This document shows positions 27,361-34,458 of a DNA stretch of 64,000 nucleotides, in pieces. Position 1 is the first letter of the stretch. The number at the start of each line of letters is the position of its first letter. The translations under genes were made by a program, and so were the position numbers. Origin of the DNA: Hyphomicrobium denitrificans ATCC 51888 (GTDB lineage: Bacteria > Pseudomonadota > Alphaproteobacteria > Rhizobiales > Hyphomicrobiaceae); NCBI RefSeq assembly GCF_000143145.1, contig NC_014313.1:2170001-2234000 (forward strand). Reading direction: 5' to 3'. The notes under the pieces are model-generated. The model worked only from the letters and a program-made list of their open reading frames with translations, had not been told where the DNA came from and ran no database searches.

Positions 27361-27737
27361 TCGCTTTGCTCCGCAACGCGCTGACGCTTGCGAGCGGCGG
27401 CGCCGCGCCGGTGATTTTCGCGCGCGACCCAGACCAACGACAGAAGCGCGATGCTGCGGCCTAGGCCAAACAGCGGAAGGCGTCGCGGCGCTCTTTGCCG
27501 TATGACAACCGCGTTCACGCGCGACGCTCGCGCGCACAATCGCGCGTCAGCTTTCCTGAAGCCGATTCAGCGCTGAGCCCCGCGCGCTCGTTCGACAACC
27601 AGGTTCACGAACTCAACGAAACAAGAGTCGTCTGACCGAAATGTAATCGCGGCGGTATTTCTTCCGCCGTTCCGCACCCTACATAACAATCGCCGTGCGG
27701 ATTCGGCGTGGCGCACAACGGCGAAGGAGCCCCTGTC
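27361..27737. other. 377-bp gap with no supported gene
   Basis: Short frames on both strands overlap here; the best (27357-27539, minus) is Arg-rich, would need a TTG start and has no ribosome site. The GC-rich composition gives open frames by chance. No repeat or RNA structure stands out. Confidence 0.5.
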
Positions 27738-28403
27738 ATGGATTCTCAGGAGCAACATCTCATCGAGGATTTGTTTGCTCGCTTGCGAAGCGCAAGCGGC
27801 GGGCCGAAGGATCGGGATGCGGAACAGCTCATTCGAGATATTCTGTCTCGCTTTCCAGACGCTCCCTATTATCTGACGCAAAGCGTGCTCGTGCAGCAGC
27901 AGGCGCTGGATCGCGCCGAAGCGCGGATCAAGGAGCTTGAGGCCGCGGGCGAAGATCGCAGCGCCAGTGCGTCGCGCGGTTCATCCAGTTTTCTCGGCGG
28001 CTCATCGGTGCCGCAGACAGGCGCGCAGACCAGCTACCAGACCGGCCGCCGGTATGCGGATGCCGAAACATCTCCCGACCCTGCGCGAGCCACTGAAAGC
28101 CCGTGGGCGTCGCAACCGTCGCGCACCGGCAGCTTTCTCGGCACTGCGCTTTCGACAGCGACCGGCGTTGCCGGCGGCATGTTCATCGCGGACAGCATTC
28201 GCAATCTTTTCGGTGGCGGCAGTTCGGCATCGGCCAGCGAAACCCAGGCCAAGCTTGATCGCGCTCAGGACGATGCGCAGGACGCGCAAGACGACGCCGA
28301 TAAAGCGCGGAAAGACCTCGCTGCCGACGATGCTGCGCTCGACGACATGCAGGACGAGCAGGATGACGACTGGTCGGACGACGACGGCAGCATGGACGTT
28401 TAA
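27738..28403 (+). CDS. DUF2076 family protein
   Basis: 221 residues. The N-terminal 80 residues are typical of DUF2076: SQEQHLIEDLFARLRSA, DRDAEQLIRDILSRFPDAPY, YLTQSVLVQQQALDRAEARI with a coiled coil to about residue 75. A Ser/Gly-rich linker and a Gly/Ala-rich hydrophobic patch (FLGTALSTATGVAGGMFIAD, about 132-155) follow. The tail is very acidic and Asp/Ala-rich (DDAQDAQDDADKARKDL). The biochemical role of DUF2076 is unknown; members are often annotated as periplasmic ligand-binding sensors without proof. AAGGAG eight bases before the ATG at 27738 decides the start. It is followed by a strong terminator. Confidence 0.85.
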   Translation: MDSQEQHLIEDLFARLRSASGGPKDRDAEQLIRDILSRFPDAPYYLTQSVLVQQQALDRAEARIKELEAAGEDRSASASRGSSSFLGGSSVPQTGAQTSYQTGRRYADAETSPDPARATESPWASQPSRTGSFLGTALSTATGVAGGMFIADSIRNLFGGGSSASASETQAKLDRAQDDAQDAQDDADKARKDLAADDAALDDMQDEQDDDWSDDDGSMDV

Positions 28404-28418
28404 TGTTCAGCGTGCGCG

Positions 28419-28451
28419 ATAGCCCGCTGGCCGCCCCCCAGCGGGCTATTT
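28419..28451 (+). terminator. Terminator after DUF2076 gene
   Basis: A perfect 12-bp stem (28419-28430 with 28438-28449) closes a C-rich 7-base loop and is followed by TT, 16 bp after the stop codon. The T run is short but the stem is strong. Confidence 0.7.
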
Positions 28452-28480
28452 GCGTCGTGTCAGCTAGCCGTCACACCGTC

Positions 28481-28506
28481 GGAACTCCAAGCTTGAGCTG
28501 CGCGCT
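28481..28506 (+). promoter_or_regulatory. Candidate EcfG-type (general stress) promoter
   Basis: GGAAC (28481-28485), a 17-bp spacer, then CGCT (28503-28506), one base off the alphaproteobacterial EcfG motif GGAAC-N17-CGTT. It lies 60 bp before the small Pro-rich protein gene. Confidence 0.35.
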
Positions 28507-28565
28507 TAACACGAGACGCGACTGGTGCGCGTCACGTGACGAGCGACAGCTGGAGAGTTCCGAGA

Positions 28566-28721
28566 ATGGGCAACGAACACGATCCCCCGACCAATCCTTT
28601 TCCGACGCAAGAGCCTGGACAGTTACCGCCCTTGCCGCCGGAACCCACGGAGCCGCCGCAGCCGGCACCCATTCCAATCGACGATCCCCACAAGCCGGAC
28701 GCTGAGCCGCTGCAAAAGTAG
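28566..28721 (+). CDS. Small Pro-rich acidic protein
   Basis: 51 residues, MGNEHDPPTNPFPTQEPG onward, about one third proline, no signal peptide, no Cys; likely disordered and cytosolic. GGAGAG lies about ten bases upstream of the ATG at 28566. A possible EcfG promoter sits upstream, and neighbours on both sides include stress-type small proteins. No family known to me. Confidence 0.55.
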   Translation: MGNEHDPPTNPFPTQEPGQLPPLPPEPTEPPQPAPIPIDDPHKPDAEPLQK

Positions 28722-28870
28722 TCAGCTCCGCAGAGCGTGTTCGCAATGTGAATAGCTCATGAACGTGCGCCGCTTTTGATCAGCGTAACAACAATTGAAG
28801 GAACAGCCAGAAGCGTTTCCCGGTTTCCCTCCCCGACTGCGGGTTAGTGGAATCTCACAAGGAGACGAAA

Positions 28871-29662
28871 ATGCTGAAGTCCTCAATTGCAATTGCCGCG
28901 TTGATGATCGGCGCGCCAATGGCGTTTGCGCAGGGCGCGCCGAACGCCGACAAAGGCGGCGCAGGCGCGGGTATGTCAGATAGATCCTCGCATGAGCGTA
29001 TGGGCGGAGCGTCCGGCGCAAGCGAAGGCTCGTCGGGCTCGAATTATGCGCCGGGACATGAAAAAGGCAGTGGGCCGGCCAATGAGCGTGCGCCCGGCAA
29101 CATGAAATCCGAAGGGTCCGCGCGTGAGTACGCTCCCGGACACGAGAAAGATAGGACCGGAAAGCAGTCTGAAAGCCGCTCCGATCGCGATCGCGATATG
29201 CAGCGAAATCGTGCTGATCGATCTGAAAGGAATTCAGACCGCAACGCCCGAGGCGACCGCGATTCCGATATGAAAAATCGAAATGCTTCGGGAGACCGGG
29301 ATCGCAACCGGAACGAGGCGCGCGGAGAAGACCGCGGTGGCGCGTCGAGCGGCGCGAGTCAGGGCACGGAAGGTCGCGCGGAAGGACATCGCGGATCGAT
29401 CGCTAGCGTCACAACTGAACAACGCAGCAGAGCGCGCTCGGCGTTCAGCAGCCATCGCGTCGCGCCAGTCCGTGATCTCGGTGTAGCAGTGAATGTCGGC
29501 GTGCGGCTGCCGCGCACGGTGCATTTATATCCGGTGCCGCTGGCTGTGGTCGAGATCGTACCGGCATATCGCGAATATGAGTACATCCAGATCGACGATA
29601 ACCGGATCGCTATTATTGATCCCGACACTTTTGAAGTCGTCGACATCATCTTGCTGGCGTAA
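28871..29662 (+). CDS. Exported DUF1236 protein with charged repeat region
   Basis: 263 residues. Signal peptide 1-21 (MLKSSIAIAALMIGAPMAFA). The middle is low complexity: a repeated YAPGHEK motif (two copies about 37 residues apart), then about 70 residues rich in Arg/Asp/Asn (SDRDRDMQRNRADRSERNS). The C-terminal 65 residues are a DUF1236-like domain (VAVNVGVRLPRTVHLYPVPL and YIQIDDNRIAIIDPDTFEVV), an envelope domain common in Hyphomicrobiales and of unknown function. AAGGAG six bases before the ATG at 28871 sets the start. It ends before a bidirectional terminator. Confidence 0.8.
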   Translation: MLKSSIAIAALMIGAPMAFAQGAPNADKGGAGAGMSDRSSHERMGGASGASEGSSGSNYAPGHEKGSGPANERAPGNMKSEGSAREYAPGHEKDRTGKQSESRSDRDRDMQRNRADRSERNSDRNARGDRDSDMKNRNASGDRDRNRNEARGEDRGGASSGASQGTEGRAEGHRGSIASVTTEQRSRARSAFSSHRVAPVRDLGVAVNVGVRLPRTVHLYPVPLAVVEIVPAYREYEYIQIDDNRIAIIDPDTFEVVDIILLA

Positions 29663-29688
29663 GCTGAGAGAAGCGAATTCAAAAACGA

Positions 29689-29718
29689 GGGCTCGTAGCA
29701 TTGCTGCGAGCCCTTTTT
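29689..29718 (+). terminator. Bidirectional terminator downstream of DUF1236 gene
   Basis: Stem GGGCTCG (29689-29695) with CGAGCCC (29707-29713), extended by AGCA/TGCT in the loop, is followed by TTTTT on the plus strand. On the minus strand the same stem is followed by TCGTTTTTG, so it could also end the minus-strand RNA candidate at 29719-29888. Confidence 0.8.
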
Positions 29719-29888
29719 GCTTGCGATCAATTCGGCGCCGAGCGCGCCTGCCAAGCAAGCAAACGTAATGGTGAGGAAGCGGAACGAGGAGAGGCCCAGT
29801 CCGGGGGCAGACTGAGCCTCTTCGCAAATGAAGACCACCAGCCGGGGGTGCGCTGGCTTTTGGTGCAGGGGGATACACCGGTCTTCAC
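29719..29888 (-). ncRNA. Candidate structured small RNA with three C5-loop hairpins
   Basis: On the minus strand an 8-bp stem (TGAAGACC 887-880 with GGTCTTCA 836-829, all +29000) encloses two hairpins: GGTGTA/TGCACC (879-862) and CCAGC/GCTGG (856-838), joined by AAAAG. After a TTTGCGAA linker comes a third hairpin with an 11-bp stem (820-791). All three loops contain CCCCC. Two non-Watson-Crick positions are G-U pairs on the minus strand but A-C mismatches on the plus strand, which points to the minus strand. An EcfG-like promoter ends seven bases before the stem and the bidirectional terminator at 29689-29718 closes the unit. I see no open frame with a ribosome site. C-rich loops suggest an antisense sRNA that pairs with G-rich ribosome sites; the closest idea known to me is the sigma-T-driven GsrN of Caulobacter, but no homology is claimed. 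Confidence 0.55.
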
Positions 29889-29894
29889 ATCATC

Positions 29895-29920
29895 AACAGG
29901 GCGCGTCTGCGATTGGTTCC
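29895..29920 (-). promoter_or_regulatory. EcfG-type promoter for the candidate small RNA
   Basis: On the minus strand GGAAC (29920-29916), a 17-bp spacer, and TGTT (29898-29895), one mismatch from GGAAC-N17-CGTT. The predicted start of transcription near 29888 falls exactly at the first stem of the RNA. Confidence 0.5.
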
Positions 29921-30025
29921 AGCCCGCAAAGTCATAAAAACAGCGATTATTATTAAAAGATTTTCATCAGTGTGCGCACTCGCCCACGACGATCAGCAAG
30001 CTGCGGTCTACACTTGTAATCATAG

Positions 30026-30055
30026 GAAAACACCCTGGCGATTGAGCCAGGGTGT
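30026..30055 (-). terminator. Terminator of the Gln/Gly-rich small protein gene
   Basis: Perfect 10-bp stem ACACCCTGGC / GCCAGGGTGT with a 6-base loop; on the minus strand it is followed by TTTTCC. It begins nine bases past the stop codon of the gene at 30064-30249. Confidence 0.8.
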
Positions 30056-30063
30056 CGATTTCG

Positions 30064-30249
30064 TTAGCGCTTTCTTTCGTCGTTCCGATGCTCGGAACCT
30101 TGCTGATGGCCGGGGCGATTTTCCTGGCCACCCTGCTGCTTCTTCTGCTCTTTCTCATGCTGCTTGTCGCGTTCGTGGCTCTGCTGCTGCTGACCACCAC
30201 GCTGCTCGCCACCCTGCTGCTGGTGGCCCTGTTTCTGGTCATTACCCAT
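30064..30249 (-). CDS. Small Gln/Gly/Lys-rich hydrophilic protein, EcfG-controlled
   Basis: 61 residues (MGNDQKQGHQQQGGEQRGG and similar, ending EHRNDERKR). It has no hydrophobic segment and about a quarter Gln; probably disordered, similar in composition to small KGG/GQ-rich stress proteins of Hyphomicrobiales. The ATG at 30247-30249 has GGAG nine bases upstream; a more distal ATG at 30264 overlaps that GGAG. A perfect EcfG promoter lies upstream and a good terminator follows, which makes a real stress gene likely even though the sequence is low complexity. The Leu-rich frame on the opposite strand is its antisense shadow. Confidence 0.7.
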   Translation of the reverse strand: MGNDQKQGHQQQGGEQRGGQQQQSHERDKQHEKEQKKQQGGQENRPGHQQGSEHRNDERKR

Positions 30250-30279
30250 TTGATCAGTCTCCATGGTTGGGACAGAAAA

Positions 30280-30305
30280 AACGGCTGAGCGGCTCAAAAC
30301 GTTCC
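30280..30305 (-). promoter_or_regulatory. EcfG-type general stress promoter, perfect match
   Basis: On the minus strand GGAAC (30305-30301), 17 bp, CGTT (30283-30280), an exact match to the alphaproteobacterial EcfG consensus as I know it. It is 30 bp upstream of the start of the Gln/Gly-rich small protein. Confidence 0.75.
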
Positions 30306-30440
30306 GGACATTAATCGACAGAAAATCGACCCGGTTCGCTTATAATTTCTAATGCAATTCATATCTCCAACGCGCAGCCTTCGCGCTTCGCGGCGGCTTG
30401 TGAATTGCCTTGCGCTCATCCCGAACAATGGAGCCTCATC

Positions 30441-31040
30441 ATGCTGACACTTTACTATTCGCCTGGCGCATGCAGCCTCGCCAGTCACATTGCATTGCAT
30501 GAGGCGGGCGAGAAATTCGATCTTGTGAAAGTCAATCTCAAAACACATGCACTCGAGGACGGACGTTCGTTCAAGGATATCAATCCGAAGGGCTATGTCC
30601 CGGCGCTACAGTTCGATAATGGCGACGTGCTTACGGAGAACGTCGCCATTCTGACGAAGATTGCGGATCGTCATTCAACGCTCGCAGCACCCGGCAAACA
30701 CGGAAAGTATCGCCTGCTCGAAATGCTGGCGTTTATCTCGAGCGAGGTCCACAAATCCTTCAAGCCTCTGTTTAGCGCCAACTCAACTGCGGAAGAAAAA
30801 CAAGCGGCGAAGGACGCGATAGCGAAGCGTCTCGAGTTCCTCGCCAAGCACAAACCGACGTCCGGCACTTATCTTTTCGGAGACAACATGACGGTCGCCG
30901 ATGCCTATCTCTTCGTCATGCTGCTTTGGGCAGAGAAAAACGGCGTCAAGGTACCCGATGCGTTGAAAAAGCTGGCGGAAGCGATGAAAGCGCGTCCGAC
31001 GGTTCATCTTGCGTTGAAGCACGAAGGCCTAGCTGCCTGA
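30441..31040 (+). CDS. Glutathione S-transferase, beta-class (GstA-like)
   Basis: 199 residues. The thioredoxin-like N-domain (1-80) starts MLTLYYSPGACSLASHIALH, with Cys10 and Ser11 in the glutathione-site position typical of bacterial beta GSTs, and has the cis-Pro motif GYVPAL and the GLN-like DVLTENVAIL. The helical C-domain has GDNMTVADAYLFVMLLW, the N-capping/hydrophobic staple motif. It detoxifies electrophiles or peroxides in the cytosol. ATG 30441 gives the canonical start. It is divergent from an EcfG-driven gene, which fits a stress context. A TATAAT at 30341 may be its -10 box. Confidence 0.9.
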   Translation: MLTLYYSPGACSLASHIALHEAGEKFDLVKVNLKTHALEDGRSFKDINPKGYVPALQFDNGDVLTENVAILTKIADRHSTLAAPGKHGKYRLLEMLAFISSEVHKSFKPLFSANSTAEEKQAAKDAIAKRLEFLAKHKPTSGTYLFGDNMTVADAYLFVMLLWAEKNGVKVPDALKKLAEAMKARPTVHLALKHEGLAA

Positions 31041-31108
31041 GCCGCGATGTCAGCGATGTTTCAAGGCGACTGCGGGGCATAGCTGCCTGACGTCCGTTGG
31101 CGCTAAGG

Positions 31109-31315
31109 ATGAAAGGAAAGCGCAGGATCGGCCGGATTCCCGCCGCTGCCGCCTTATTGTTGATTCCGATGTGCTCGGTCTGCCCCGCGATATTTTCGCC
31201 TCTGTACGGGTCCAGCGGTGTAGTCCCGTTGCCTCCATGTGACGATCAGCAAGCAATCGGGCCTGCGGTTTATTTCGGCCCAAAACCGCCCTTGCAAGTC
31301 ATTCCGCAGTCGTGA
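31109..31315 (+). CDS. Small predicted exported peptide, uncertain
   Basis: 68 residues from ATG 31109. The N-terminus (KGKRRIGRIPAAAALLLIPM) looks like a signal peptide followed by a short Pro-rich part with three Cys. The stop codon overlaps the possible GTG start of the next gene (GTGA at 31312-31315), which suggests translational coupling. The ribosome site is poor (AAGG touching the ATG). No homologue known to me. Confidence 0.35.
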   Translation: MKGKRRIGRIPAAAALLLIPMCSVCPAIFSPLYGSSGVVPLPPCDDQQAIGPAVYFGPKPPLQVIPQS

Positions 31316-31734
31316 ATGACTCTATTACGGTTTGGAATTCGAATCCGCGAAATATGGAGATGGCTTTGGCGATTTGCAGAAAGTGTCTTCAATTGGCAAA
31401 AAGTGCCCTTTTCAGTTTCGCGTCGATCGCAATTCTTGCTGGTCCCGCCAATTCTTTAGGCTTGCCAAAATATTCCGCTTCGACACTACCTGGCGCTGCA
31501 GTGCAGTTGGTGCATGGCTTTCATTGCCGCCCTATGTTCGGCTGGGATCCACGGCTCGGCGTTTATCACAAGCATCGGCATGAAGGCATTTGCCAGAATT
31601 TCCAGCGCTGCATGAAGGTTATGTATCGTTGCGATGCGCTGATGGGGAAAGGCTGGGAGCCTTGGTCTTATGAGCGTTGGGGATTCGACAATTGGCGCTT
31701 CGACAAGTGCATGTTGGACGCGGGGTGTTATTAA
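31312..31734 (+). CDS. Predicted exported Cys/Trp-rich protein
   Basis: 140 residues from the coupled GTG at 31312; the ATGs at 31354 and 31360 would give a more ordinary signal peptide (MALAICRKCLQLAKSALFSF). The mature part is rich in Cys, Trp and aromatic residues: FHCRPMFGWDPRLGVYHKH, HEGICQNFQRCMKVMYRC, and EPWSYERWGFDNWRFDKCML near the end, with at least six Cys likely to form disulfides in the periplasm or outside the cell. Family unknown. It lies between the GST gene and the STN-domain gene at the edge of the type II secretion cluster and could be a secreted substrate, but that is only position-based. Confidence 0.55.
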   Translation: MNDSITVWNSNPRNMEMALAICRKCLQLAKSALFSFASIAILAGPANSLGLPKYSASTLPGAAVQLVHGFHCRPMFGWDPRLGVYHKHRHEGICQNFQRCMKVMYRCDALMGKGWEPWSYERWGFDNWRFDKCMLDAGCY

Positions 31735-31754
31735 TCCTCAGTGCGAGATGCTCC

Positions 31755-32183
31755 ATGTTGTTATCCGTCAGATCAAATGTGAAAATTCGAAGTCTTCGCC
31801 TGTTTTTGATTTTGGCGTCAGCGTCGTTGACGCTCCCTTCGAATGCGCGCGCCGACGGCGTTACGATTGAAAGCGAAAATCCGCGTCAAAGCATCCGGCT
31901 AAAACTTGATAACGCGACGATCCGGAGCGTTCTCGAGGCCGTGCGCGACAAATACGGTATAGAGATTTCGGCTAGCGACGATCCCGCTTTCGACGAGCCG
32001 ATCACCGCGACCTATGAAGGCAACTTACCCAAAATTTTCGAGCGTTTGCTGCGCAATCAAAACTACATGCTGGTGCGGTCCGCGAAGAACGTGACAGGTG
32101 TTGAGAAGATTTTGATTGCGGTCGTCGATCGTTCCAAGCCGATGAAATCAGCGCCGGCACCGGAGCCTACGCCTATGCCCTAG
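31755..32183 (+). CDS. Periplasmic STN-domain (secretin/TonB N-terminal) protein
   Basis: 142 residues. The signal peptide (about 1-33) contains LRLFLILASASLTLPSNARA. The mature part contains one STN-like domain: ATIRSVLEAVRDKYGIEISA and ATYEGNLPKIFERLLRNQNY, the fold found at the N-terminus of secretins and of TonB receptors. A free-standing STN protein beside a gsp cluster could bind the secretin GspD or inner-membrane parts. It is convergent with the GspC-like gene (25-bp gap). The start ATG at 31755 gives the signal peptide; the longer frame overlaps the upstream gene without a ribosome site. Confidence 0.7.
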   Translation: MLLSVRSNVKIRSLRLFLILASASLTLPSNARADGVTIESENPRQSIRLKLDNATIRSVLEAVRDKYGIEISASDDPAFDEPITATYEGNLPKIFERLLRNQNYMLVRSAKNVTGVEKILIAVVDRSKPMKSAPAPEPTPMP

Positions 32184-32208
32184 TCGCCCGCCTGTAGCGC
32201 ACTAAGCG

Positions 32209-32784
32209 TTACGAGCACTTAGGATCGTCGGGTTTGGAACATGCTTTCTTGAATTGGATAACCTGTGACGTGTCTTCATCGCGTTTCAGCACGACCGTAT
32301 CGCGTTCGACTGATTTGACGAGCCATCCGCCAATCATGTCGCCAACCTCGACACGATACTGAGCACCGGAATTCTCGCTCCGCAACAGAGCTATCGTACG
32401 CCTCTGATTGAGCAGCACGCCGATCAGTTGATAGTCGGGCGGAGGCTTGGGAGGGGCTACCGCCTGCTTCACCTCCGCGGGCGGCGGCGGCTTGCGAGAC
32501 GGCGCGAACAACGGCCGTTGCACCCAATTCTTGAGCGCGCCCTTCTCAAACGATGCGAGCGGATTGCCTGTTCGTAACGCGTCATTCTCCGGTTGAGCTG
32601 CATCATCATCGGCAGCGACCTGCTCGGCTTGCCCATTGTTCGCGGCTGCGCCTTCATGCGCCGCTTCCGCAACTGTGCCGCGATTACTCCACATCGACAT
32701 CAGCATGTCGCGGTTATCGAACCCTACGAGCGCCGCAAGGCCAAGCGACACCAATGCGAGCAACAACGGGCGAAGCTTCGTCAT
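32209..32784 (-). CDS. GspC-like inner-membrane component of type II secretion
   Basis: 191 residues. One N-terminal membrane segment (about 4-22, LRPLLLALVSLGLAALVGF), a variable acidic linker, then a homology-region domain: RPLFAPSRKPPPP, YQLIGVLLNQRRTIALLR, VGDMIGGWLVKSVERDTVVL. That is the GspC HR domain that contacts the secretin. The C-terminal PDZ or coiled-coil part of classical GspC is missing. Some alphaproteobacterial clusters call this position GspN. It is last in the minus-strand operon, 1 bp after gspM. Confidence 0.7.
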   Translation of the reverse strand: MTKLRPLLLALVSLGLAALVGFDNRDMLMSMWSNRGTVAEAAHEGAAANNGQAEQVAADDDAAQPENDALRTGNPLASFEKGALKNWVQRPLFAPSRKPPPPAEVKQAVAPPKPPPDYQLIGVLLNQRRTIALLRSENSGAQYRVEVGDMIGGWLVKSVERDTVVLKRDEDTSQVIQFKKACSKPDDPKCS

Positions 32785-32785
32785 A

Positions 32786-33367
32786 TCAGGAAGCTCCTCC
32801 GCCTTGAGCCGCGAAACCGCTCACCTGCAGAGTCACTTCGAGAGGCCCCATGTAATGAGGCTCGGGCGGGCGGAAATCATCGTGAATGGCTTGCACGGAG
32901 ACGTCGTCGATAAAGATCAGCGGCATTCCTGTCTCAAGCGTATGAATGATATCGCGGAGGCCTTGCGTCCCGACGTTGATTGATACGCTCACGGATATTC
33001 GCATCAGATTGCCGTCTTCCTTGGGCGGAAGAATCTGAATGCTGGAGGCCGTTCCTCCATTTGCTGCCACCAGCGAATTGACGAGACTCTGCAAATTCGC
33101 ACCGGCGACACCTGTCTTGTCGCCCTCGAGCAGCAGGCTCTTGTCCTGTCCGAGTGCCGAAAGCTCCTCATGCTCCTTTCGCAACTTGTCCTCATGCGCG
33201 ACCTTGGCGCGCAACTCCGGCAAAAGTTTCTGCTTTTCGGCAATCTCGTCTTCCAGGCCCGCAACCTGCAGAAATGGCACCGCCGCAAGCGCCGCGACGC
33301 CGGCCAGCAGCGCTATCAAAATGGCGACGGCCGCATAAGCCTTGTATGTTCTTCCAAGCGGCATCAC
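32786..33367 (-). CDS. gspM: Type II secretion system protein GspM (PilO-like)
   Basis: 193 residues. N-terminal membrane helix (about 10-32, AYAAVAILIALLAGVAALAA), a coiled coil (GLEDEIAEKQKLLPELRAKV), then a ferredoxin-like periplasmic domain (ISVSVSINVGTQGLRDIIHT, GMPLIFIDDVSVQA). GspM pairs with GspL at the inner-membrane platform. Its ATG overlaps the gspL stop by four bases (ATGA), a mark of translational coupling. Confidence 0.82.
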   Translation of the reverse strand: MMPLGRTYKAYAAVAILIALLAGVAALAAVPFLQVAGLEDEIAEKQKLLPELRAKVAHEDKLRKEHEELSALGQDKSLLLEGDKTGVAGANLQSLVNSLVAANGGTASSIQILPPKEDGNLMRISVSVSINVGTQGLRDIIHTLETGMPLIFIDDVSVQAIHDDFRPPEPHYMGPLEVTLQVSGFAAQGGGAS

Positions 33368-34458
33368 TGACGTTTCTCCGGTGTTCCTTCAGCTTGGATT
33401 TTTCCAACGATCGAAAATGTTCCAAGCTTTTGACCATCCTCGCGCGTGGTGGGCGCCGCGAACCGCACATCCTCAAATTCGGGCGTGCTCTCAAGTTCTC
33501 CGATCAAGCCCGTCGGATCTGCTGATTTTCCGACCATGCGCGCCTCGCCGTCATGAATTTCAAATTCATCGAGATAAGCCGTATCCGGAAGCGCGCGGCT
33601 CAGGGCTTCGATCAACTCCATGGCGGGACGGTTGTCCAATTTCATTTTGGCCAAACGCTCGCGCTGATCTTTGATCTTGGTATTCTCGTCGTTGAGTTTC
33701 TTGATGTCGTCGACCTTGGACATGACAGCCGCGATTTTACCGTCGAGTTCGTCGAACTGCGTTTGCAGATCCCAAAGCCGATAGAGCCCAAATCCCCCGG
33801 CAAGCAGGCTGCAAATAACAAGTCCTGCGAGCGCGACTTTCACGCGCGCGGCCGTTCTCGTGACCGGATCCTGCTCCAACTTCAGAATTTCGACCTGTGA
33901 GGCATCCTCCGGTGCCTCGGCAAAATCGACGGCTCTTGGAGAAAGCCCGAGCTCTTGCGCTCTTTGCAGCGCGCTATCGACGAGCGTTTTTGTCGTCGCG
34001 ATGATTTCCGTGTCGATCTGATCACTCGATGCCGGATCGTCAGCGACGACGCGATAGCCAAAATAGGTATTCTCTACCGGCCAGGCGACAATCGTCTCGA
34101 CTTTGTTCTCGACGACTGAGCTGAGCAGGTCCGCTGCTGCGCGGGGAACCCGCAGCGTCCGTCTCACAACCTGACTGGGTGCAAGCCGGAGCAGGATCTG
34201 ATTGGTGTCCCGTTTTCCAATCACGCTTCGTCTAGCGTCCGCGATCGCATCGCTACCTGCATCGTGGGCAAGCATCGCAATTTCTTTGATCCGGCCGTCG
34301 CTGTTCGCAATGATACGCAGGCCGTCGGCGCTTTGATAAAGCATTGTCCGCCAGGGCCGCTCTTTAGCCTGCTTGCGCGTGAGCACGCTGCTCAGTTCAT
34401 AAATCCACCACGCATAGAAGCGGTGAATTCGGCCAAATCGGTCTGCGCTTTGCGCCAT
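33364..34458 (-). CDS. gspL: Type II secretion system protein GspL (PilN-like C-terminus)
   Basis: 364 residues. GspL bridges the GspE ATPase to the inner-membrane platform. The N-terminal cytoplasmic domain (to about 205) is poorly conserved; a membrane segment lies at about 213-235 (ARVKVALAGLVICSLLAGGF), followed by a coiled coil (QFDELDGKIAAVMSKVDDIK) and a PilN/GspL ferredoxin-like domain (MELIEALSRALPDTAYLDEF). The start used is the ATG whose A is shared with the gspK stop (TGATG at 34458), with GGAG eight bases upstream; a longer frame into gspK is unlikely. Confidence 0.82.
   Translation of the reverse strand: MAQSADRFGRIHRFYAWWIYELSSVLTRKQAKERPWRTMLYQSADGLRIIANSDGRIKEIAMLAHDAGSDAIADARRSVIGKRDTNQILLRLAPSQVVRRTLRVPRAAADLLSSVVENKVETIVAWPVENTYFGYRVVADDPASSDQIDTEIIATTKTLVDSALQRAQELGLSPRAVDFAEAPEDASQVEILKLEQDPVTRTAARVKVALAGLVICSLLAGGFGLYRLWDLQTQFDELDGKIAAVMSKVDDIKKLNDENTKIKDQRERLAKMKLDNRPAMELIEALSRALPDTAYLDEFEIHDGEARMVGKSADPTGLIGELESTPEFEDVRFAAPTTREDGQKLGTFSIVGKIQAEGTPEKRQ

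Noticed and set aside
27357..27539. A 60-codon Arg-rich minus-strand ORF with a possible membrane segment
   Set aside because: Needs a TTG start, has no ribosome site, and overlaps the stop of the adjacent gene.
28806..28830. GGAAC followed by CGTT upstream of the DUF1236 gene
   Set aside because: The spacer is only nine bases, far from the 16-17 needed for an EcfG promoter.
30052..30288. Plus-strand Leu-rich frame that looks like a small membrane protein
   Set aside because: It is the antisense of Gln/Lys codons in the minus-strand gene, which has a perfect promoter, a ribosome site and a terminator.
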